A DNA stretch of 40,646 nt. It comes from an uncultured Bacteroides sp. GTDB lineage: Bacteria > Bacteroidota > Bacteroidia > Bacteroidales > Bacteroidaceae. The notes below the pieces were generated by a model. It was not told the DNA's origin, did no database searches, and saw only the letters and a program-made list of their open reading frames with translations. Of the stretch, positions 35,426-40,646 are shown piece by piece. The number at the start of each line of letters is the position of its first letter. Positions within the stretch are counted from its first letter, which is position 1. Position numbers and translations under genes: made by a program. Where the stretch lies: contig CALUJC010000031.1 of the NCBI GenBank assembly GCA_944320865.1, positions 1-40,646 on the forward strand, in the 5' to 3' direction.

Positions 35426-36240
35426 GCCTGTTCGTCGGCCAGCGGGTAGCTGTCCGGGAAGTGCCATACCGGCCCGTTCCCCTCCCCGACGTTGAGGTGG
35501 CATCCGGCGGCAATGGCCTTGTCCATGTATTCTTTAGCGTTGCCGATGGCTTCTACCAGTCCGCACCCCCTCCCCAGGAAGGTAGCGATGGCCGCCGACA
35601 GGGTGCAACCGGTGCCATGCAGGTTCTTCGTCGCGATGCGTGCACTGTTGAAGTAATGGAACTGCCCGTCGAAGAGCACATCTACCATCTCGTCTCCTTC
35701 CAGGTGGCCACCCTTCAGGAGGAAGGCACAGTGGTATTGCTGCCACAGGGCAATGGCGGCCTGCTTCATGTCGTCGGTAGTGCGCACTTCCTTGCCCAGC
35801 AGTACGGATGCCTCCAGCAGGTTAGGCGTGGCTACCTTGCATTGTGGCAGCAGGAACAGCCGTAGGGCATCCACAGCCTTGCTTTCTGCCAGCTTACGTC
35901 CGCCTGTCGCTACCATTACAGGGTCCAGTACTACAGGTATGTCCCTCCGCTTGATAAGTGCGTAGCTGATGGCTTTGACAATGTCATACTGCCCCGTCAT
36001 GCCAATCTTTATGGCAGATACCTCCAGGTCGTTGAATATAGCCTTAATCTGTTCGCTTACCACCACAGGGGGCAGATAGTTGACTTTCGTCACTCCCCGT
36101 GTGTTCTGTACGGTGATAGCCGTGATGGCTGTAGCAGCATAACCTCCTAATGCGGATATGGCTTTGATGTCTGCCTGTATACCGGCTCCTCCCGACGGGT
36201 CTGAACCGGCGATAGATAATATAATGGGGGGTGTGTTCAT
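35422..36240 (-). CDS. thiD: Hydroxymethylpyrimidine (phosphate) kinase
   Basis: Phosphorylates HMP and HMP-phosphate to HMP-diphosphate, the substrate of ThiE. 272 residues from the ATG at 36238-36240, giving [20 protein letters not shown], the classic ThiD N-terminus; the frame is open further upstream inside uvrA. Ribokinase-fold landmarks: GYAATAITAITVQNT near 35, VLDPVMVATGG near 108, and the anion-hole signature NLHGTGCTLSAAIA near 212. The start overlaps the uvrA stop codon by four bases and the stop overlaps the next start, so three genes are translationally linked. Confidence 0.95.
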   Translation of the reverse strand: MNTPPIILSIAGSDPSGGAGIQADIKAISALGGYAATAITAITVQNTRGVTKVNYLPPVVVSEQIKAIFNDLEVSAIKIGMTGQYDIVKAISYALIKRRDIPVVLDPVMVATGGRKLAESKAVDALRLFLLPQCKVATPNLLEASVLLGKEVRTTDDMKQAAIALWQQYHCAFLLKGGHLEGDEMVDVLFDGQFHYFNSARIATKNLHGTGCTLSAAIATFLGRGCGLVEAIGNAKEYMDKAIAAGCHLNVGEGNGPVWHFPDSYPLADEQA

Positions 36241-39095
36241 AATGTTTGTGTATTTGGTTGTTGATATAATTTTTCTTTCAGGAATTGTCCGGTATAGCTG
36301 GCGCCACATTCGGCCACCTCTTCGGGCGTGCCTGTCGCAATGATGTAGCCGCCTTTTTCTCCGCCTTCGGGGCCAAGGTCAATCACATAGTCGGCACACT
36401 TTATCACGTCCATGTTGTGCTCAATGATGAGGATGCTGTGTCCGCGCAGAATCAAGGCGTCGAAAGCTTTAAGCAGGGTGCGTATGTCGTGGAAGTGGAG
36501 GCCTGTGGTCGGCTCGTCGAAGATGAACAGGGTAGGGTCGGCCTTCTCCTGGCTCAGGTAGTAGGCCAGCTTTACCCGTTGGTTCTCGCCTCCGGACAAG
36601 GTAGAGGATGATTGTCCCAGCTTGATGTAGCCTAACCCTACATCTTGCAGAGGTTGTAACTTCTTGGCTATCTTCTTCTGTTTATGCTTGTCGAAAAACT
36701 CAATGGCTTGGTTGACCGTCATCTCCAGGATGTCGTAGATGCTGGCATCGTGGAATTTCACCTCCAGTGTGTCTTGCTTGAAGCGCTTGCCGTGGCACGA
36801 TTCACACTCCAGCACCAGGTCGGCCATAAACTGCATCTCTACGGTGATGGTGCCTTCGCCCTTGCACTCTTCACACCGTCCGCCTTCGCTGTTGAAGCTG
36901 AAGTAGCCTGCCGTGTAGCCCATTTGTTTGGCAAGTGGTTGTTCGGCATAAAGTTTGCGTATGTCGTCATACACCTTGAGGTAAGTGACCGGGTTGCTCC
37001 GCGATGATTTGCCAATGGGATTTTGGTCAACAAACTCCACATTGCTCAGGTCGCGCAGGCTGCCGCCGATGGAGACAAACTCTCCCGGACGGTCGCTGCA
37101 TTCATCCAATTCACGCTTTAAAGCACGATAGAATATATCGCGTACCAGTGTGCTCTTTCCCGACCCGCTCACACCCGTCACTATGGTCATTACGTTCAAA
37201 GGAAAGCGTACGTCGATACCTTTCAAGTTATTCTCCCGTGCACCTTTTATCTCTATGTAATTATTCCAGGGGCGGCGTTGTGCAGGGATAGGAATAGTCT
37301 CTTCACCTAAAAGATAGCGGACGGTGTAGCTAGAACTAGTTAAGGAGGGTTTAGTTGACAAGTTGACAAGTCCTTTGTCCTCTTGTATCCTTGTCCCCTT
37401 GTCTCCTAATATATCCTTCATATCCCCCTGATACACCACTTCGCCTCCCAAGCGTCCCGCTTTGGGGCCGATGTCGATGATATAATCAGCAGCGCGGATA
37501 ATTTCTTCATCATGCTCCACCACCACTACGGTATTGCCTAATTGTTGCAATTGGCGAAGCACATGTATCAGTTTGTCTGTATCGCGGCTATGAAGCCCTA
37601 TGCTGGGCTCGTCCAATATATACAGGCTGCCTACCAGGCTGCTGCCCAGCGAGGTGGCCAGATTGATGCGTTGGCTCTCACCACCCGATAAGGAGTTGCT
37701 CAAGCGGTTCAGGGTGAGGTACCCCAAGCCTACGTCCAGCAGGAAGCGGATGCGGCTGTTTATTTCCGTCAGGATGCGGCGTGCCACTTCGGCATCGTGT
37801 TTGTCCAGTTTCAGTTGGTCGAAAAATGTTTTTAGTTCAGTAATAGGCAAGTCCACCAGTTGCGAGATGCTTCGTCCGCCTACCTTTACGTAGTTGGCTT
37901 CCGGCTTCAGGCGTGTGCCGTGGCATTCAGGGCAAAGCGTCTTGCCACGATAGCGCGCCAGCATCACGCGGTATTGTATCTTGTATTGGTTCTCTTGCAG
38001 CATCTTGAAGAAAGCATTAATGCCTTCAAAGTACGGGGTACCTTCCCACAACATGCGGCGTTGCTCATCGGTCAGCTCGTAGTAAGGCGTGAAGATGGGG
38101 AAACCGGCCTTCTCGGCTCCGCGTATCACCATGTCGCGCCATTCACCCATTTTTTCTCCCCGCCAGCATACTACAGCTCCGTCGTATACCGACAAGGCTC
38201 GGTTGGGTACAACCAAGTGTTCGTCTATGCCGATGACCCGCCCGAAACCTTCGCACTTGGGGCAGGCCCCGATGGGCGAGTTGAATGAAAACATCTGGTC
38301 GGTAGGCTCCTCGAATGTCATGCCGTCGGCCTCAAACTTGGTGCTGAAACGGTATAAGCTGGTCGAACCATCTGCTTGGTAGAAGCGTAGCAGGCAGGCA
38401 CCATCCCCTTCATACATGGCGGTTTCGGCTGAGTCAGTCAGGCGGCTGATGGCATCTTTTTCATGCGAAGCCGTCAGACGATCCACCATCAAGAACACCG
38501 TATCGCTATCTTTGGGCGAGTACTCGTCTATGCGCAACATGGTGCCGTTCACCTCCAGGCGGTTGAAGCCTTCTTTCATGTATACCTCCAATTGCTGCAC
38601 TAAGGTGCGTCCTTCCCGCAGGATGATGGGAGCCAGTAAGGTGTAGCGGGTACCGTCGGGATATTGCAACATGCAGTTCACGATATCTTCGGGCGTATGT
38701 TTTTTCACTTCCTGTCCGCTGATAGGACTGTATGTCTTTCCCACCCGTGCATAAAGCAGGCGCAGGTATTCGTATATTTCGGTGGAGGTGCCTACGGTGG
38801 AGCGCGGATTACGGCTGCTTACCTTCTGCTCGATGGCAATGGCCGGTGGGATACCTTTGATGTAATCGCATTCAGGTTTGCTCATGCGTCCCAGAAATTG
38901 GCGGGCATAGCTGCTCAGGCTTTCCACATAGCGGCGTTGTCCTTCTGCATAAAGCGTGTCAAAGGCAAGCGACGACTTTCCCGACCCGGACAATCCGGTG
39001 ATGACCACCAGCTTGTTCCGTGGAATCTTTACGTCAATGTCCTTCAAGTTGTTGACACGTGCGCCTTTTATCTGGATGAATGCATCTTCTGCCAT
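36237..39095 (-). CDS. uvrA: Excinuclease ABC subunit A, with a repeat-like in-frame insertion
   Basis: Damage-recognition ATPase of nucleotide excision repair. 952 residues. Two ABC modules are seen: Walker [16 protein letters not shown] near 34 and [15 protein letters not shown] near 633; ABC signatures [12 protein letters not shown] and [12 protein letters not shown]; zinc motifs [24 protein letters not shown] and CESCHGK. Between GDMKDIL and [15 protein letters not shown] (about residues 562-586) there is an extra stretch. Its DNA (about 37337-37410) consists of degenerate GACAAG repeats plus a TTGTCAAC doublet, like Bacteroidales intergenic repeat DNA. The frame is kept and all catalytic motifs are intact. 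A TATCTTTG box (39131-39138, minus) can serve as promoter. Confidence 0.96.
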   Translation of the reverse strand: MAEDAFIQIKGARVNNLKDIDVKIPRNKLVVITGLSGSGKSSLAFDTLYAEGQRRYVESLSSYARQFLGRMSKPECDYIKGIPPAIAIEQKVSSRNPRSTVGTSTEIYEYLRLLYARVGKTYSPISGQEVKKHTPEDIVNCMLQYPDGTRYTLLAPIILREGRTLVQQLEVYMKEGFNRLEVNGTMLRIDEYSPKDSDTVFLMVDRLTASHEKDAISRLTDSAETAMYEGDGACLLRFYQADGSTSLYRFSTKFEADGMTFEEPTDQMFSFNSPIGACPKCEGFGRVIGIDEHLVVPNRALSVYDGAVVCWRGEKMGEWRDMVIRGAEKAGFPIFTPYYELTDEQRRMLWEGTPYFEGINAFFKMLQENQYKIQYRVMLARYRGKTLCPECHGTRLKPEANYVKVGGRSISQLVDLPITELKTFFDQLKLDKHDAEVARRILTEINSRIRFLLDVGLGYLTLNRLSNSLSGGESQRINLATSLGSSLVGSLYILDEPSIGLHSRDTDKLIHVLRQLQQLGNTVVVVEHDEEIIRAADYIIDIGPKAGRLGGEVVYQGDMKDILGDKGTRIQEDKGLVNLSTKPSLTSSSYTVRYLLGEETIPIPAQRRPWNNYIEIKGARENNLKGIDVRFPLNVMTIVTGVSGSGKSTLVRDIFYRALKRELDECSDRPGEFVSIGGSLRDLSNVEFVDQNPIGKSSRSNPVTYLKVYDDIRKLYAEQPLAKQMGYTAGYFSFNSEGGRCEECKGEGTITVEMQFMADLVLECESCHGKRFKQDTLEVKFHDASIYDILEMTVNQAIEFFDKHKQKKIAKKLQPLQDVGLGYIKLGQSSSTLSGGENQRVKLAYYLSQEKADPTLFIFDEPTTGLHFHDIRTLLKAFDALILRGHSILIIEHNMDVIKCADYVIDLGPEGGEKGGYIIATGTPEEVAECGASYTGQFLKEKLYQQPNTQTL

Positions 39096-39130
39096 AATGA
39101 TTATTACGTTCGTAAAGCTCGTTTAGCTTG

Positions 39131-39138
39131 CAAAGATA
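39131..39138 (-). promoter_or_regulatory. uvrA promoter -7 box
   Basis: On the minus strand TATCTTTG lies 35 bases upstream of the uvrA ATG. No good TTTG is seen in the -33 position. Confidence 0.5.
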
Positions 39139-39271
39139 CCATTTCTTGAGGGATTTTCCGGTATTTCCACCCATGAAATTTTTATTATGAGTTTAGAGAC
39201 TGTTTACATTTTCCTCTTTATGATTTCTATTCAGCTCCTCTTATTAATGTAAAGTCATTATTATTTTGTCA

Positions 39272-39324
39272 CCCTAAGCAGAGTCGAAAAGGGTCATGTA
39301 GTGCTATGTGAGATGTCTCGACTC
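39272..39324. repeat. Intergenic inverted-repeat element between the AraC gene and uvrA
   Basis: GAGTCGA (39281-39287) is the reverse complement of TCGACTC (39318-39324). With the flanking TCACCCTAAGCAGAGTCG and GAGATGTCTCGACTCCCCTC wording it resembles a dispersed palindromic element that I recall as common between Bacteroidetes genes. It lies downstream of the AraC stop codon and may act as a transcript 3' end. Confidence 0.5.
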
Positions 39325-39353
39325 CCCTCAACCTGGCAGGATGAAGGCCTTTT

Positions 39354-40262
39354 TCATTTTGATACATCCTCAAGTCCGAACTTGTCCCGATAACTTTGAG
39401 GGGACAGTCCCGTGTATTTCTTGAAGACTTTCGAGAAGTAGGGGATGTCGTCAAAATTCAGCCGGTAGGCTATTTCCTTGATGCTTTGCCGGGTGGTGGC
39501 GAGTAGGTCTTTAGCCTGGCGGATTTTCAGCTCCAGAATATAGTGGGCGGGCGAAAGGCCTGTATAGTCTTTAAAGAGCTTCCTGAACCAGGAGTAGCTC
39601 ATATTTACGGCCGAGGCTACCTCTTCGGGAGACACGCCTTGCAGTAAGCGTTCGCGTATGATGACCTTCGCTCGGTCTATCCGCTCGGCGGACAAGTCGT
39701 CAAACCGGCAATTCTGCGAATAATACATCGTCATGCCCAAGATGAGGTTGGCAATCCCCGCCAAGTATTGTTGGCAAGCTGCTTTTTCTTCCATGGCCAC
39801 CTCTATAGCCTGCTCGTACAACTTTACAATGGAGTCTTGTACCCCCACCCGGTAAATGGTTTGTTCCCGGTTGAAGAAATTGTTTTTAAAGCGGGTGTCT
39901 ATGTTGATGCCCTCGAAACCAATCCAATATTCCTGCCATCCCGTCCGTCTGTCGGGAAAGTAGCTATGCCATTTGTGGGGCTGGAGGATTAGCATATCTC
40001 CTTCCTTAATAGGCACGCATACGTCCGGCGAAGTGTAAAATGAGCCCTTTCCGTGGGTGATGTAGAGCAACTGATAGCTATCCAGGCATCGTCCACCGGA
40101 AGGGGTGAAATAAAAGCTGTCCGGGTGCCCGCTACGCGGAGGGTAGGTGCGGTAGCCCGGGGGGACGGATTCTTTCCCCACGGTGTTCACCGTAATGCCC
40201 CATTCTACATCGTGCGGGCTGCTTACCAGATACTTGTAATGGTGGGGAAGTGTGTCGCTCAT
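39354..40262 (-). CDS. AraC family transcriptional regulator
   Basis: 302 residues. The N-terminal half (about 10-160) is a cupin-type ligand-binding domain: SYQLLYITHGKGSFY, IKEGDMLILQPHKWHSYFPD, WQEYWIGFEG. The C-terminal 100 residues hold two helix-turn-helix motifs: SPEEVASAVNMSYSWFRKLFKDYTG and SIKEIAYRLNFDDIPYFSKVFKKYTG, ending in the classic LSPQSYRDKF. Such regulators often control sugar or glycan genes, but no obvious target lies next to it in the window. A TATCTTTG box on the minus strand (40285-40292) lies 23 bases before the start codon. Confidence 0.92.
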   Translation of the reverse strand: MSDTLPHHYKYLVSSPHDVEWGITVNTVGKESVPPGYRTYPPRSGHPDSFYFTPSGGRCLDSYQLLYITHGKGSFYTSPDVCVPIKEGDMLILQPHKWHSYFPDRRTGWQEYWIGFEGINIDTRFKNNFFNREQTIYRVGVQDSIVKLYEQAIEVAMEEKAACQQYLAGIANLILGMTMYYSQNCRFDDLSAERIDRAKVIIRERLLQGVSPEEVASAVNMSYSWFRKLFKDYTGLSPAHYILELKIRQAKDLLATTRQSIKEIAYRLNFDDIPYFSKVFKKYTGLSPQSYRDKFGLEDVSK

Positions 40263-40646
40263 GTGCCAATCATTTTCCGATGGGCAAAGATAAGCTTTCT
40301 CCTACAATATGGCGTATAGAAAAGTCAAAAAACTCATAGTCGAAAATCATTTATTCCACTACTTTACGCTTTTTTCCGGCCATCTTTGCACTGCCTTCTC
40401 CTCGGGGAGGCGCAGCCTTCTTAATACATAGGCAATGCCTTCTTAATACATAGTGACAGCAAAGGTAATACTTTGGTGTTCCTCCTTGGGGAAGCATGAC
40501 TGATGTTAAACTTAAACAGTGTAAGTAACTAATCATATTTAGCTTATATGGCAAATGGGAATTTATGCGTGCGCAAGCGCGCTTTAGTTGACGAGGAAAC
40601 AAGTTAACGAGGCTACAAGGACAGTGAAACTGTCCAACTATGCTTA
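40263..40646. other. Right-end intergenic region with promoter boxes and repeats
   Basis: I see no convincing gene. It contains the AraC promoter box TATCTTTG (minus, 40285-40292), a second minus-strand TACCTTTG (40460-40467), the 22-bp repeats at 40393-40458, and near the right edge degenerate words (GTTGACGAGG, AACAAGTTAACGAGG, TACAAGGACAG) similar to those in the uvrA insertion. Confidence 0.6.
40393..40458. repeat. Array G, three 22-bp units
   Basis: GCCTTCT begins units at 40393, 40415 and 40437. The last two share 17 bases (GCCTTCTTAATACATAG). The first has its own hairpin (GCCTTCTCC with GGGGAGGC). The period is again 22 bp. Confidence 0.85.

Noticed and set aside
40351-40602. 83-residue open frame on the minus strand near the right edge
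   Set aside because: Much of it is encoded by the 22-bp repeats of array G, and its composition is unlike a folded protein.

Overview
The window looks like chromosomal DNA of an anaerobic, fairly GC-rich member of the Bacteroidales. The reasons are a Bacteroidetes-type housekeeping order (DUF4290, murA, rimM, M23 peptidase, dxr, rseP), a single-chain pyruvate:ferredoxin oxidoreductase, a HU-related DNA-binding protein with an extra winged helix, a Bacteroidales AAA ATPase, TAnnTTTG promoter motifs upstream of many genes, and almost no Shine-Dalgarno sequences. I cannot name the genus.

Layout. 1-5830 (minus): envelope and isoprenoid genes ending in rseP, which runs off the left edge; tsaB follows at 5976-6668 (minus). 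6770-9020 (plus): yicC, gmk, a small membrane protein and nadD, then a repeat array and hisS. 10934-12975 (plus): a 48-residue membrane peptide with a perfect Shine-Dalgarno, an EFR1-type flavodoxin/ferredoxin and galE. 13323-18803 (minus): nifJ, an AAA ATPase and a HU/winged-helix protein. 19123-27371 (plus): four exported proteins, two of them TPR-CHAT proteases with intact His/Cys dyads. 27605-31137: a GHL10-type glycosidase-like protein (minus), a CstA-family transporter and a small barrel protein (plus). 31219-34860 (plus): a TPP riboswitch, thiE, thiC and a Thi4-type thiazole synthase. 34838-39095 (minus): uvrA, thiD and a TenI/ThiE-like gene joined by ATGA overlaps and running convergently into thi4. 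39354-40262 (minus): an AraC regulator.

How the genes work together. The thiamine genes supply the pyrimidine branch (ThiC, ThiD), the thiazole branch (Thi4 instead of ThiG/ThiH/ThiS) and coupling (ThiE), with riboswitch control on the plus-strand operon. PFOR and other oxidoreductases use thiamine diphosphate and low-potential iron-sulfur chemistry, which fits an anaerobe.

The most interesting parts are: (1) the exported CHAT protease locus, bounded on both sides by copies of one 22-bp palindromic repeat family whose flanks suggest inverted orientation; (2) at least seven intergenic tandem arrays with nearly constant unit length (22-24 bp) but different sequence, whose units fold as hairpins and show compensatory changes between two arrays; (3) a repeat-derived in-frame insertion in uvrA. 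MurA carries Asp in place of the fosfomycin-target Cys, and Thi4 lacks the suicidal sulfur-donor Cys.
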